From the NCBI RefSeq assembly GCF_017573545.1, contig NZ_JAGEOK010000006.1:186001-250000 (forward strand): a stretch of DNA of 64,000 nt. The letters are read 5' to 3'. The translations under genes were made by a program, and so were the position numbers. Shown here one piece after another: positions 43,354-52,792 of this stretch. The notes under the pieces were generated by a model. That model worked only from the letters and a program-made list of their open reading frames with translations, made no database searches and was not told where the DNA came from. Each line of letters starts with the position of its first letter. Position 1 is the stretch's first letter. The DNA is from Actinomadura nitritigenes. Its GTDB lineage: Bacteria > Actinomycetota > Actinomycetes > Streptosporangiales > Streptosporangiaceae.

Positions 43354-46170
43354 ATGAGCGGGTCCAGGACTCGAACCACGGCGCTGTGCGCCGCCCTCGC
43401 CCTCGCCGGGACGCTGGCCCCCGCGATGCCGGCGCACGCCTTCACCGGGCACCGGCCCGCCGCGCAGCGGATCCGGGCGTCCGGGACGACGGAGCTGACC
43501 TCCGGCTGGGCGATCCGGTCGTCCGCCGACACCCGCGACACCGGTGCCGAGATCTCCAAACCGGACTACCGGGCGAAGGGCTGGCTGCCGCTGTCCCGGC
43601 CCGAGACGCTGATGGCGGGCCTGCTGGAGAACGGCCGCTACCCGAACATCTTCGACAACGACACCATGAAGAAGGTCCCGGCCGAGCAGTTCGACGCGAA
43701 CTGGTGGTACCGCGAGCAGCTCACCGTCCACCCCCGCAAGGGCGGCCGCACGTTCCTGGTGATGAACGGCGTCTCCGGGAAGGCCGACCTTTGGATCAAC
43801 GGGAAGAAGATCGCCGGAGGCGCGCAGCTCCAGGGCTCGTACGCGCGCCTGGAGTACGACATCACGCCGTACGTCCGGGACGGCGCGAACGCCATCGCGC
43901 TCGACGTCTCCCGCAACGACGAGGACATCACCAAGTTCGACACGCCCATGCGGTACCTGACCCAGAACCAGGTCGACTGGAACCCCATGGCGCCCGACCA
44001 GAACACCGGTCTGCAGTACGCGCCGCAGATCGTCCAGGAGGGCCCGGTCTCGGTCCGCAACGCGCACGTCCTGCAGGACAACGCCTCCGACCTGTCCACT
44101 GCCGACCTGACCGTGAAGGCCGACGTGCGCAACAACACCGGGACGCCGCAGCGGGTGACCGTGTCCGGGACGGTGTCGCACGGCTCCACCCGCATCGCCT
44201 GCAAGGCCACCGTGACGGTGCCCGCGCACGCGACCCGCACCGTCGCGATCACCAAGGCGGACTGCCCCGGCCTGCACCTGGAGCACCCGGCGGTGTGGTG
44301 GCCGTACCAGATGGGCGACCAGCCGATGTACCACCTCGCGCTGGACGCGTCCGTGGGCGGAACCGTCTCCAGCACCGCCGCCGAGGACTTCGGCATCCGG
44401 ACGGTGACGTCGCGGCTCACCAAGCCCGTCCCCGGCAAGACCCACGGCAAGGACGGCTACCGGCAGTTCATCGTCAACGGCAAGCCGCTGGTCATCCGGG
44501 GCGGCGGATGGTCGCCGGACCTCTTCCTGCGCTACTCCCCGTCCAACGTCTCCGACCAGATCTCCTACATCCGGAACATGGGCCTGAACGCGGTCCGGTT
44601 CGAGGGCAACTTCCCGCCCGACGACATGTTCGCCCAGCTCGACCGCGCGGGCGTCCTCGCCATGCCGGGCTGGCAGTGCTGCGCGCTGTGGGAGGGCAAG
44701 TCGTCCACCTGGTCGGACGACGTCAAGGCCAACGCGTCCAACCAGGCCGGCACGATGGCGGAGCGGCTCCGCGACCACCCGAGCGTCTTCACCTTCTTCC
44801 AGGGCAGCGACGACGCGCCCGACGCGGAGAAGGAGGCCCTCTTCCTGAAGGCGTTCGAGCGGGCCGACTTCCGGCTCCCGCAGGTCGCCGCGGCCGAGTA
44901 CAAGTCGTCGCCCAAGCTCGGGCCCGCCGGCACCAAGGAGGGCGGCTACAACTACTTCCCGCCGAACGCCCTGTGGAACAACCGGCGCGAGACCGTCAAC
45001 ACCGACGACCCGACGCTCAGCATGACCGGCAGCGCCTGGGGGTTCGACACCGAGGTCAGCACCGGGAACACCATCCCGACGCAGGACTCGCTCAACCGCT
45101 TCCTCAGCGCCGCCGAGCAGAAGAAGATCTGGGACCCGGCGACCGCGCAGGGCCAGACCGCCGGCCAGGACATGTACCACACGTTCTTCTACTCCGACTA
45201 CACGCGCCTGTCCCGGATGGGCGTCTACAACACCCCGCTGTGGCACCGGTACGGCCCCTGGAAGGACGCCGGCTCGTACCAGAAGACCGTCCAGCTCGGT
45301 GAGTACGAGGTCACCCGCGCGCAGTTCGAGTCGTACATCGGCAACTCCACCGACAAGGCGAACCCCAGCACCGGGATCATCTACTGGATGCTGAACAAGG
45401 CGTGGCCGTCGCTCCAGTGGAGCATGTACGGCTCCGACTTCGACCAGCCGGGCGTCTACTTCGGCGCGAAGAAGGCCAACGAGCCCGTCCACGTCATGTA
45501 CTCCTACGACGACGGCTCCATCAAGGTCGCCAACCTCACCGGCGCCCGCCAGGACGGCCTGCGCGCCACCGCGCAGATCATCGACCTCGACGGCAGGGTC
45601 CGCGCCACCGCGAGCGCCCCCGTCGGAGCGCTGGGCAGCCAGGACGTCCGGACCGTCCTGCGCCCGAAGGTCCCCGCCGGGATCTCCAAGACCTACTTCG
45701 AGAAGCTCACCCTCACCCGCGGCTCCGAGGTCGTCAGCCGCAACGTGTACTGGCTGTCCACCAAGGCCGACCAGGTCGACTGGCCGAAGACGCACGCGCC
45801 CGGCCAGTACACCCCGTCCAACGGGTTCGCGGTCTTCCAGAAGGACGGCTACGCCGACCTGACCGGGCTGCGCGCCCTCAAGCCCGCCGACGTCAGGGTC
45901 CAGGCCACCACCCGCCGCGAGGGCGGCGAGATGGTGACGAGCGTGACCGTCCGCAACGTCGGCCACGGCGGCACCCCGGCCCTGTTCACGCGGGCCGACC
46001 TGTTCGCCGGGGGGAAGCAGGTGCTGCCGATCCGCTGGAGCGACAACGACGTCACGCTCTGGCCGGGCGAGCAGCAGACGATCACCGCCCGCTACGCCGC
46101 CACGTCCGGTAAGCCCGACGTGCGCGTCAACGGCCTCAACGTCCCCGACCAGACCCGCCACACCGGCTGA
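43354..46170 (+). CDS. Secreted GH2 exo-beta-D-glucosaminidase-like enzyme
   Basis: The 938-residue protein has a signal peptide cleaved near AHA-F, an N-terminal GH2 sugar-binding domain, an Ig-like domain, a TIM barrel and C-terminal beta domains. The general acid appears to be D486 in FFQGSDDAPD, instead of the usual NE pair, and E567 in DTEVSTGNTIPT is the probable nucleophile. This Asp/Glu pairing is characteristic of CsxA-type exo-chitosanases, which release glucosamine from chitosan oligomers. ATG 43354 has AAGGAG upstream. It stands alone before a terminator. Confidence 0.82.
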   Translation: MSGSRTRTTALCAALALAGTLAPAMPAHAFTGHRPAAQRIRASGTTELTSGWAIRSSADTRDTGAEISKPDYRAKGWLPLSRPETLMAGLLENGRYPNIFDNDTMKKVPAEQFDANWWYREQLTVHPRKGGRTFLVMNGVSGKADLWINGKKIAGGAQLQGSYARLEYDITPYVRDGANAIALDVSRNDEDITKFDTPMRYLTQNQVDWNPMAPDQNTGLQYAPQIVQEGPVSVRNAHVLQDNASDLSTADLTVKADVRNNTGTPQRVTVSGTVSHGSTRIACKATVTVPAHATRTVAITKADCPGLHLEHPAVWWPYQMGDQPMYHLALDASVGGTVSSTAAEDFGIRTVTSRLTKPVPGKTHGKDGYRQFIVNGKPLVIRGGGWSPDLFLRYSPSNVSDQISYIRNMGLNAVRFEGNFPPDDMFAQLDRAGVLAMPGWQCCALWEGKSSTWSDDVKANASNQAGTMAERLRDHPSVFTFFQGSDDAPDAEKEALFLKAFERADFRLPQVAAAEYKSSPKLGPAGTKEGGYNYFPPNALWNNRRETVNTDDPTLSMTGSAWGFDTEVSTGNTIPTQDSLNRFLSAAEQKKIWDPATAQGQTAGQDMYHTFFYSDYTRLSRMGVYNTPLWHRYGPWKDAGSYQKTVQLGEYEVTRAQFESYIGNSTDKANPSTGIIYWMLNKAWPSLQWSMYGSDFDQPGVYFGAKKANEPVHVMYSYDDGSIKVANLTGARQDGLRATAQIIDLDGRVRATASAPVGALGSQDVRTVLRPKVPAGISKTYFEKLTLTRGSEVVSRNVYWLSTKADQVDWPKTHAPGQYTPSNGFAVFQKDGYADLTGLRALKPADVRVQATTRREGGEMVTSVTVRNVGHGGTPALFTRADLFAGGKQVLPIRWSDNDVTLWPGEQQTITARYAATSGKPDVRVNGLNVPDQTRHTG

Positions 46171-46180
46171 CCTGGGCACG

Positions 46181-46213
46181 AAGGCCGGACGGGGCCCGTC
46201 CCCGCCCGGCCTT
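46181..46213 (+). terminator. Hairpin after the GH2 gene
   Basis: AAGGCCGG (46181-46188) pairs with CCGGCCTT (46206-46213), with a further G/C-rich inner stem. It lies 11 bp after the GH2 stop. Confidence 0.65.
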
Positions 46214-46224
46214 CCGCGTTAGAT

Positions 46225-46240
46225 TGGACTTTCCGGTCCA
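46225..46240. promoter_or_regulatory. Candidate TetR operator 1
   Basis: TGGAC-TTTCCG-GTCCA lies 16 bp before the tetR start. The same half-sites with the same six-base gap recur at 46868-46883. Confidence 0.6.
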
Positions 46241-46256
46241 CTCCAGGGAGGCGTGC

Positions 46257-46862
46257 ATGGCGGCGAAGCTGACGGCGAAGGGGCGGGCCACCCGGGACCG
46301 GATCGTCGAGGGCGCGGCCCAGGTGGTGCGCGAGAGGGGCGTGGCGTTCGCCACCCTCGAAGACATCATGGCGCGCACCCGCGCCAGCAAGAGCCAGCTG
46401 TTCCACTACTTCCCCGCGGGCAAGGACGAGCTGCTGCTCGCGATCGCCCAGCACGAAGCCGACCAGGTCCTCGAAGACCAGCAGCCCTACCTCGGACGGC
46501 TGGACTCCTGGGACGCGTGGAGCCGGTGGCGCGACGTCGTCGTCCGCCGCTACGAGGAGCAGGGCGACCAGTGCCCCCTCGGCTCGCTGTTCCTGCAGGT
46601 CGGCCGCGCCACCCCCGGAGCACGCGCCATCGTGGTGGAGCTCATGGACCAGTGGCAGGCGAGCCTCGCCGCCGGCATCCGCGCCCTGCAGGCCGCGGGC
46701 CACCTGCCCGCCGGCGTCGACGCCGGCCAGCGCGCGGCGGCGCTGCTGGCGGGCATCCAGGGCGGCGTCGCGATCCTGCAGTCCACCGGCCGGTCGTCCC
46801 ACCTCCGCGCCGCCCTCGACCAGGCGATCGGCGACCTGCGGCGGCTGGCGGACCCCCGCTGA
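46257..46862 (+). CDS. TetR family transcriptional regulator
   Basis: The 201-residue protein from ATG 46257 (AGGGAGG site) has the helix-turn-helix FATLEDIMARTRASKSQLFHYF and a C-terminal domain of the TetR_C type seen in regulators controlling neighbouring reductases (QCPLGSLFLQVG). Near-identical palindromes before its own gene and before the SDR gene indicate that it represses both. An in-frame start at 46224 would include the operator and is less likely. Confidence 0.87.
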   Translation: MAAKLTAKGRATRDRIVEGAAQVVRERGVAFATLEDIMARTRASKSQLFHYFPAGKDELLLAIAQHEADQVLEDQQPYLGRLDSWDAWSRWRDVVVRRYEEQGDQCPLGSLFLQVGRATPGARAIVVELMDQWQASLAAGIRALQAAGHLPAGVDAGQRAAALLAGIQGGVAILQSTGRSSHLRAALDQAIGDLRRLADPR

Positions 46863-46867
46863 CTTTT

Positions 46868-46883
46868 TGGACTTGCGGGTCCA
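46868..46883. promoter_or_regulatory. Candidate TetR operator 2
   Basis: TGGAC-TTGCGG-GTCCA lies six bases after the tetR stop and 68 bp before the SDR start. It matches operator 1 in both half-sites and spacing. Confidence 0.6.
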
Positions 46884-46951
46884 TTTTTTCCCTTGCACAG
46901 TGGCTGTGCCGCGGAACGGCCGCGACACCGAACGACCTGTTGAGGGGGCAC

Positions 46952-47719
46952 ATGATGAACGGACGTTTGCAGGGCAGGCGAGCACTGGTGACCGGCTCGA
47001 CGAGCAACATCGGCCGGGCCATCGCCGAGGCGTTCGCCGCCGAGGGCGCGCACGTCGTCGTGTCCGGCCGCAGCGCCGACCGCGGCAAGGACGTCGTGGA
47101 GGGCATCCGCGCACGCGGCGGCCGGGCCGACTTCGTCCAGGCGGACCTGGACGGCACCGCCGAGGCGTCGCGCGCCCTGGCCCGCGACGCCGTGGCCGTG
47201 CTCGGCGGCGGCATCGACGTCCTGGTCAACAACGCCGGCATCTACCCCGGCGACGCCACGGCGGACACCGACGAGCAGACCTTCGACCGGGTCTACGCGG
47301 TCAACGTGAAGGCCCCGTTCTTCCTGACCGCGGTGATCGCCCCCGCCATGGCCGAGGCCGGCGGCGGCGCGATCATCAACCTCGGCTCGTGGATCGCGCG
47401 CCTGGGCGTCCCCGTCGGCGCGCTCTACAGCTCCACCAAGGGCGCGATGGAGACCCTCACCCGCGCCTCGGCCGCCGAGTTCGGCCCCCGGGGCGTCCGC
47501 GTGAACGCGATCTCCCCGGGCGTCATCCTGGAGCCCTCGCCCGGCGAGCCGAGCCCGGGCGAGGTCATGATGAACGGCACCCCCGCCGGCACCCTGGGCG
47601 ACCCGCGGGCCATCGCCCACGCCGCCGTCTACCTCGCCGCCGAGGAGTCCGCCTTCGTCCACGGCATCACCCTGGACGTCGACGGCGGCCGGACCACCAC
47701 CGCCGTCATAGCCGCCTGA
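46952..47719 (+). CDS. Short-chain dehydrogenase/reductase (SDR)
   Basis: The 255-residue protein has the classical SDR layout: cofactor loop TGSTSNIGRAIAEAF, NNAGIYPG, catalytic serine in INLGSW, YSSTKG (Y and K) and the C-terminal VDGGRTTTAV. SGRSAD after the second strand suggests NADP(H) preference by its arginine. ATG 46952 has GAGGGGG upstream. It is the probable target of the adjacent TetR regulator. The substrate is unknown. Confidence 0.87.
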   Translation: MMNGRLQGRRALVTGSTSNIGRAIAEAFAAEGAHVVVSGRSADRGKDVVEGIRARGGRADFVQADLDGTAEASRALARDAVAVLGGGIDVLVNNAGIYPGDATADTDEQTFDRVYAVNVKAPFFLTAVIAPAMAEAGGGAIINLGSWIARLGVPVGALYSSTKGAMETLTRASAAEFGPRGVRVNAISPGVILEPSPGEPSPGEVMMNGTPAGTLGDPRAIAHAAVYLAAEESAFVHGITLDVDGGRTTTAVIAA

Positions 47720-47728
47720 CGCCGCGAC

Positions 47729-48634
47729 TCAACGGGGGCTCGGGCTGGGCGCCAGGGCGGTGAGGTCGTCGGGGGTCAGGCGGATGGCGCCGGCGGCGAT
47801 GTTCTGCTCCAGGTGGCCGACGTCGCCGGTGCCGGGGATCGCCAGGACGTGCGGGCCCTGGTGCAGCGTCCAAGCCAGGCGGATCTGCGCGGGGGACGCC
47901 CCGTGTGCGCGCGCGACGGCGTTGGTCGCCGGGTCGTCGTCGCCGGACAGACCCGCCAGGCGGCGGGTGCCCGCCAGCGAATAGAACGGGACGAACGCGA
48001 TGCCCTGCTCGCCGCAGAGGCGCAGCATCTCCTCCTGCTCGGGGAAGGCACCGACGCCGTACGGGTTCTGGACGCAGACGACCGGTGCGATGGCCTGCGC
48101 CTCCGCCAGGTGGTGCGGCCGGACGTTCGACAGCCCGAGATGCCGGATCAGCCCGGCCCGGCGCAGCTCGGCGAGCGCGCCGAACCGCTCGGCGAACCTG
48201 TCGTGGTCGTCGTTCACGCGCAGGTTGACCAGGTCCAGGTGGTCGCGGCCGAGCTGGCGGAGGTTCTCCTCGACCTGGCCGCGCAGCGCGTCCGCCGTCA
48301 TCGCGTGCGGCGCCCACCGCCCGGACGCGTCCCGCGCCGGCCCGACCTTGGTGGCGATCACGAGGCCGTCCGGGTAGGGCGACAGCGCGCTGTTGATCAG
48401 CTCGTTCGCCGACCGCAGCGCCGAGAAGTAGAAGGCGGCGGTGTCGATGTGGTCCACGCCGAGCTCGACCGCCCGCCGCAGCACCGCGACCGCCTGCCCG
48501 CGGTCGCGCGGCACGGCGTCCGGGACGAGCGCCGTACCGGTCTGCGGCAGCCGCATCGCACCGAACCCGAGCCGGTTCACCACCAGGTCGCCGAGCCGCC
48601 AGGTGCCCGCCGCATCGATCATGTTCGAGTCCAT
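47729..48634 (-). CDS. Aldo/keto reductase family oxidoreductase
   Basis: The 301-residue (beta/alpha)8 protein shows the catalytic Asp and Tyr in HIDTAAFYFS and Lys in VIATKVGP. The position of the usual histidine reads LVNLRVND, so Arg or Asn replaces it. NADPH-binding residues are in IPGTGDVGHLEQN. It converges on the SDR gene with nine bases between stops. ATG 48634 was chosen over 48679 because the latter adds an atypical N-terminus. Confidence 0.83.
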   Translation of the reverse strand: MDSNMIDAAGTWRLGDLVVNRLGFGAMRLPQTGTALVPDAVPRDRGQAVAVLRRAVELGVDHIDTAAFYFSALRSANELINSALSPYPDGLVIATKVGPARDASGRWAPHAMTADALRGQVEENLRQLGRDHLDLVNLRVNDDHDRFAERFGALAELRRAGLIRHLGLSNVRPHHLAEAQAIAPVVCVQNPYGVGAFPEQEEMLRLCGEQGIAFVPFYSLAGTRRLAGLSGDDDPATNAVARAHGASPAQIRLAWTLHQGPHVLAIPGTGDVGHLEQNIAAGAIRLTPDDLTALAPSPSPR

Positions 48635-48700
48635 GCCGGGATGATCACGTCCGGCCGAGGGCGACCGCCATTGATTCACGCCTGCGCGAAACCTCGGGCC

Positions 48701-49213
48701 CTACTTGAGAACGGCCACGCCGACGACGGCCGCCGCCGGAACGGTGCCGTACCCGCCGTCGCCGAGGTGGTACCGCGAGTCCGCCGAGGACTCCCGGTTG
48801 TCGCCCATGAGCCAGAGCCGCCCCGCCGGCACGGAGACCGCCCCGAAAGGCGACTCGCGGGTGCCCGCCGCGAGGTACGGCTCGGCCAGCGCGGCGCCGT
48901 TGAGCACGACCCGGCCATCCGGCGAGCAGCACGCGATCCGGTCGCCCGGGATCGCCACGACCCGCTTGACCTGGGCCGTGTCGCGCCCCCCGAGCCAGGA
49001 CGGCATGGAGAAGACGACGACGTCACCGCGCTTCGGCTTGTAGCCGCCGTGGTCCACCGGACGCGCGTCGAAGGTCTGCCCCGCACGGATGGTCGGCTCC
49101 ATCGCCACACTGGGGTCGCTGTACCGGTGGTACCCGTGCACCGCCGAACTCGCCGCGCCGCATCCCGCCACCAGCCATGGAACCGCCGCCACCGCGACCA
49201 CCCGCCTCCACAT
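48701..49213 (-). CDS. Signal peptidase I-like (S26) lipoprotein lacking the catalytic serine
   Basis: The 170-residue protein begins with a lipoprotein signal (WLVAGC, C18). It then follows the S26 pattern: PSVAMEPT, VKRVVAIPGD (K83 general base) and LMGDNRESSADSR. In active enzymes the residue before the Met of the SxSMxPT motif is the nucleophilic serine; here it is A37. Cleavage activity is therefore doubtful. It may be a decoy, a chaperone-like relative, or use another residue. No operon partner is evident. Confidence 0.72.
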   Translation of the reverse strand: MWRRVVAVAAVPWLVAGCGAASSAVHGYHRYSDPSVAMEPTIRAGQTFDARPVDHGGYKPKRGDVVVFSMPSWLGGRDTAQVKRVVAIPGDRIACCSPDGRVVLNGAALAEPYLAAGTRESPFGAVSVPAGRLWLMGDNRESSADSRYHLGDGGYGTVPAAAVVGVAVLK

Positions 49214-49341
49214 GGCCGCCCATGCTACTGACCCACCTCACCCCAACACCCCCGAATCCACCCACCGCCGCCGGTGGTCGGCCCTCGACGGCTCCGGCGA
49301 GCGCGCGCGCCGTGCGCGCCCGCCGGAGCCCTTGCCGGTCG

Positions 49342-49755
49342 TTACTCCGCGTACGGCTGGTCCTTGCCCTGGGCGCTGTAGGCGAGGCTCCAGACGTAGC
49401 CGTCCGGGTCCGCGAAGGTCCCGCCGTACCCGCCCCACGGCAGGGCGCCGGCGGGCTTGAGGACGGTGGCGCCGGCCTTCTCGGCCTCCGACATGACCTC
49501 GTCGACCCGCGCCTCGCTGCGGACGACGTAGGTGAGGACCAGCCCGCTGAAGCCGCTGCCCTCCGGGCTCGTGCCCACCTGCTCGGCCAGGCCCTCCCGG
49601 CCGTAGAAGCCGACGGGCGAGGCCCCGTCCGACTCGAAGAACACCGAGATCCCGTAGTCGTTCTTGATCTTCCAGCCGAGTCCCTCGGTGTAGAACCGCT
49701 TGGCCCCGTCCATGTCCCGGACGCCGAGGAGGATCGAGCTGACGTGCGCCTTCAT
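49342..49755 (-). CDS. VOC superfamily (glyoxalase/bleomycin resistance-like) protein
   Basis: The 137-residue protein has two beta-alpha-beta-beta-beta modules (VSSILLGVRDMDGAKRFYTEGLGW in summary; GGYGGTFADPDGYVWSLAYS). The first module starts with S-I-L rather than an H metal ligand, so the metal site may be incomplete. It is divergent from the ECF sigma gene and may belong to its regulon. Function not assignable. Confidence 0.8.
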   Translation of the reverse strand: MKAHVSSILLGVRDMDGAKRFYTEGLGWKIKNDYGISVFFESDGASPVGFYGREGLAEQVGTSPEGSGFSGLVLTYVVRSEARVDEVMSEAEKAGATVLKPAGALPWGGYGGTFADPDGYVWSLAYSAQGKDQPYAE

Positions 49756-49883
49756 GCCTGTTCTCCCTTGTGTTCGCGCTTGCGGCGACCGCCGCGGACC
49801 GGCCGGTCGGACGTCCGGACGTCACATCGGCGCGGTCTCGCCGGTCAATCGGTATGACAGGCCCCGACGGAGGAACGTGACGA

Positions 49884-50756
49884 ATGGTCCAGCAGGAGTG
49901 GCTGAGCGAGCAGTTCACCGAGCATCAGGACCGGCTGCGCGCGGTGGCGTACCGGATGCTCGGCTCGTCCGGCGAGGCCGAGGACGCCGTTCAGGAGGCG
50001 TGGCTGCGGGTCGGCCGCGCCGACACCGGCCAGGTGGAGAACCCGGCCGGGTGGCTCACCACGATCGTCGCCCGCGTCTGCCTGAACATGCTCGAGGCGC
50101 GCCGGGCGCGGCGCGAGGAGTCGGCCGGGGCGCTGCCGCCCGAGCCGGCCGCGCCGCAGCCGGGCGTCCGGCCGGCCGTTCACGACCGTCCCGAGGACGA
50201 GGCGCTGCTGGCCGACTCGGTCGGCGTCGCCCTGACGGTGGTGCTGGACACGCTGGCGCCCGCCGAGCGGCTCGCGTTCGTCCTGCACGACGTGTTCGCC
50301 GTGCCGTTCGGCGAGATCGGCCCCATCATCGACCGCTCCCCGGTGGCGGCCCGGCAGCTCGCCAGCCGGGCCCGGCGGCGGGTGCAGGGGGCGGCCCAGG
50401 CGTCCGACGCCGCCCGGTCCGGCAAGAAGGAGATCGTCGAGGCGTTCCTGGCCGCCTCCCGGAGCGGCGATTTCACAGCCCTGCTGGAGTTGCTCGACCC
50501 GGACGCCGTGGTCAGCGAGATCCGCGGCGCCCACGAGGTGGCGGCGTTCTTCGCCGGACGGGCGCGAGGGGCCCGGCTCGCCCTCGTCGACGGCGTCCCC
50601 GCGGCGGTCTGGACCCGCCGCGGCCGGCCCATGGCCCTCTTCTCGTTCACCGTCGCCGACGGGAAGATCACGCGCATCGTCATCGACGGAGACCCGGACC
50701 GGCTCCGCGACCTCGACATCGTCTACCTGCGCACCAGCGGCGAACCGCTCCGTTGA
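49884..50756 (+). CDS. ECF sigma factor with SnoaL-like C-terminal domain (SigJ/ECF41-type)
   Basis: The 290-residue protein has sigma region 2 (RLRAVAYRMLGSSGEAEDAVQEAWLR in summary), region 4 (FVLHDVFAVPFGEIGPIIDRS) and an about 110-residue NTF2/SnoaL-like tail ending with GDPDRLRDLDI, reminiscent of the NPDKL motif of ECF41 factors. In that group the tail, not a separate anti-sigma factor, controls activity. GGAGG precedes ATG 49884. The divergent VOC gene is a possible target. Confidence 0.85.
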   Translation: MVQQEWLSEQFTEHQDRLRAVAYRMLGSSGEAEDAVQEAWLRVGRADTGQVENPAGWLTTIVARVCLNMLEARRARREESAGALPPEPAAPQPGVRPAVHDRPEDEALLADSVGVALTVVLDTLAPAERLAFVLHDVFAVPFGEIGPIIDRSPVAARQLASRARRRVQGAAQASDAARSGKKEIVEAFLAASRSGDFTALLELLDPDAVVSEIRGAHEVAAFFAGRARGARLALVDGVPAAVWTRRGRPMALFSFTVADGKITRIVIDGDPDRLRDLDIVYLRTSGEPLR

Positions 50757-50900
50757 CGGCCTGCGACTTCGGTAGGGGCCGCACGGCCTCTCCGCCTAAA
50801 GTCGCATCCGCAAGACCCGACACGGGGCTGATGCCCGGGCCTTCGCGCGTCCCTAACCTGGTCACAGGAATCAAGGAACGGCGTCACCGAGGGCGGGCAT

Positions 50901-51122
50901 ATGTTCAGGTCACGGCGAATGCGCAAGAACGAGGCGTGGGAAGGCGTCGTCACCGCCAAATCCCGCAACGCGCCGGACGGGTCGAATCTCTACCACTATC
51001 TCGAGGTCGCCTTCACCGACGGCAAGACCAAGAAGATCCGCGTCAAGGGCCCGCTCTGGGACTCGCTGCGCGCCGGTGACCGGATCATCAAGCACCCCGG
51101 CTCCGATCCCGCGAAGAAATAG
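50901..51122 (+). CDS. Small conserved basic protein of unknown function
   Basis: The 73-residue protein is lysine/arginine-rich, with EAWEGVVTAKSRNAPDGSNL and KTKKIRVKGPLWDSLRAGDRI, a small beta-barrel-like pattern. It resembles an uncharacterised actinobacterial family (possibly DUF7489, from memory). No signal peptide. It stands alone between the sigma gene and the hexosaminidase gene. Function unknown. Confidence 0.62.
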   Translation: MFRSRRMRKNEAWEGVVTAKSRNAPDGSNLYHYLEVAFTDGKTKKIRVKGPLWDSLRAGDRIIKHPGSDPAKK

Positions 51123-51261
51123 CACTGCCGCGATACCCGGAATCGCCGTATCCGCTGAACCGCTGCGCGATCGAGCCGGAGATCTCGGTCCGCTCGGCGA
51201 CCTGCGCGCAGCCGCCCGGCCGCCCTGGTGAACAGATGACTTCTATGGGGAAACTGGGTGC

Positions 51262-52788
51262 GTGGCGTCTGAGCTGAACCTGATACCAGCCCCGGACCGG
51301 GTCGAACGGACCGGCGGGGCCGGTCCATTCAGCGGGGATGTGCGTACCGATCTCGACCCGTCGCTGGGACCGGAGGCGTACCGGCTCACCGTGTCGGCCG
51401 ACGGTGCCGAGATCGTGGGCGGTGATGAGGCGGGCGTCTTCTGGGGGCGTCAGACCTTGCGGCAGATGCTGGGGCCGGAGGCCTTCCGCCGCGCACCAAG
51501 CGCGCGGGGGCCGGTCAGCGTGCCGTACGTGACCGTCGAGGACCGGCCGCGTTTCGCCTGGCGGGGCTTCATGCTCGACGTCGCGCGGCACTTCCTGCCC
51601 AAGGACGATGTGCTGCGCTACGTCGACCTGCTGGCCGCGCACAAGCTGAACGTGCTGCACCTGCATCTCACCGACGACCAGGGATGGCGGGTCGAGATCC
51701 GCCGCCACCCCCGGCTGACCGAGACCGGCGCCTGGCGGCGGCGCACCCGCCTTGGCTGGGGGGAGCCGGCGCTCTGGGACGAACGGCCGCACGGCGGCTT
51801 CTACACCCAGGACGATCTGCGCGAGATCGTCGCGTACGCGGCGGAGCGGCACGTCACCGTCGTGCCCGAGATCGACCTTCCAGGCCATTCCCAGGCCGCC
51901 ATCGCCGCCTACCCCGAACTGGGGAACACCGACGTCGCCGGCACCGCCGCGCTGGAGGTGTGGACCGACTGGGGCATCAACCGCAACGTGCTGGCCCCCA
52001 CCGACGCCGTGGTGCGCTTCTACGAGGACGTCCTGGACGAAGTGCTGGCGATCTTTCCCGGCCGGTTCGTCCACATCGGCGGGGACGAATGCCTCAAGGA
52101 CCAGTGGCGCGAGTCGCCCACGGCCCAGGCCCGCATCCGGGAACTCGGGCTCGAGAACGAAGAGGATCTCCAATCGTGGATGATCCGCCACTTCGCCCGC
52201 TGGCTCGCCACGCGGGGCCGGCGCCTCATCGGCTGGGACGAGATCCTGGAGGGCGGCCTGGCGGACGGCGCCGCCGTCATGTGCTGGCGGTGGTACTCGG
52301 GCGGGATCGCCGCAGCGGAGGCCGGCCACAGTGTGGTGATGTGCCCGCAGCAGGAGGTCTACCTCGACCACGCCCAGGCCCACGGCCCGGAAGAGCCCGT
52401 GCCGTTCGGATGGGTCCACACGCTCGAGGACGTCTACCGGTTCGAACCCGTACCGCCCCGGCTGGCCGGTACGCCCCACGCGGACAACATCATCGGTGCA
52501 CAGGCGAACCTGTGGACCGAGGTCGCCGAGGACCGCGGCCGGGTGGACTACCAGGCGTTCCCCCGCCTCGTCGCGTTCGCCGAAGTGGCCTGGTCACGGT
52601 TACCGGGCCCGGACCAGCGCGACTTCGAGGACTTCGAGCGCCGGATGAACGGGGCGCATTACGCCCGCCTGGACGCGCTGGGCGTCGGGTACCGCCCGCC
52701 CGGCGGCCCGCACCCGTGGCAGCAGCGTCCCGGCATCCCGGGACGGATGCACAACAAACCGCGCAAGACCTGGCGGATGGCGGACTGA
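51262..52788 (+). CDS. GH20 beta-N-acetylhexosaminidase
   Basis: The 508-residue protein has the GH20b N-terminal domain and a TIM barrel: RFAWRGFMLDVARHF, LNVLHLHLTDDQGWR, the catalytic Asp-Glu pair in HIGGDECLK, and CWRWYSGG for the sugar pocket. GH20 enzymes remove terminal GlcNAc by substrate-assisted catalysis. No signal peptide is visible from GTG 51262, so it probably acts on imported chito-oligosaccharides or recycled wall sugars. It converges on an MBL-fold gene four bases away. Confidence 0.9.
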   Translation: MASELNLIPAPDRVERTGGAGPFSGDVRTDLDPSLGPEAYRLTVSADGAEIVGGDEAGVFWGRQTLRQMLGPEAFRRAPSARGPVSVPYVTVEDRPRFAWRGFMLDVARHFLPKDDVLRYVDLLAAHKLNVLHLHLTDDQGWRVEIRRHPRLTETGAWRRRTRLGWGEPALWDERPHGGFYTQDDLREIVAYAAERHVTVVPEIDLPGHSQAAIAAYPELGNTDVAGTAALEVWTDWGINRNVLAPTDAVVRFYEDVLDEVLAIFPGRFVHIGGDECLKDQWRESPTAQARIRELGLENEEDLQSWMIRHFARWLATRGRRLIGWDEILEGGLADGAAVMCWRWYSGGIAAAEAGHSVVMCPQQEVYLDHAQAHGPEEPVPFGWVHTLEDVYRFEPVPPRLAGTPHADNIIGAQANLWTEVAEDRGRVDYQAFPRLVAFAEVAWSRLPGPDQRDFEDFERRMNGAHYARLDALGVGYRPPGGPHPWQQRPGIPGRMHNKPRKTWRMAD

Positions 52789-52792
52789 CCCC

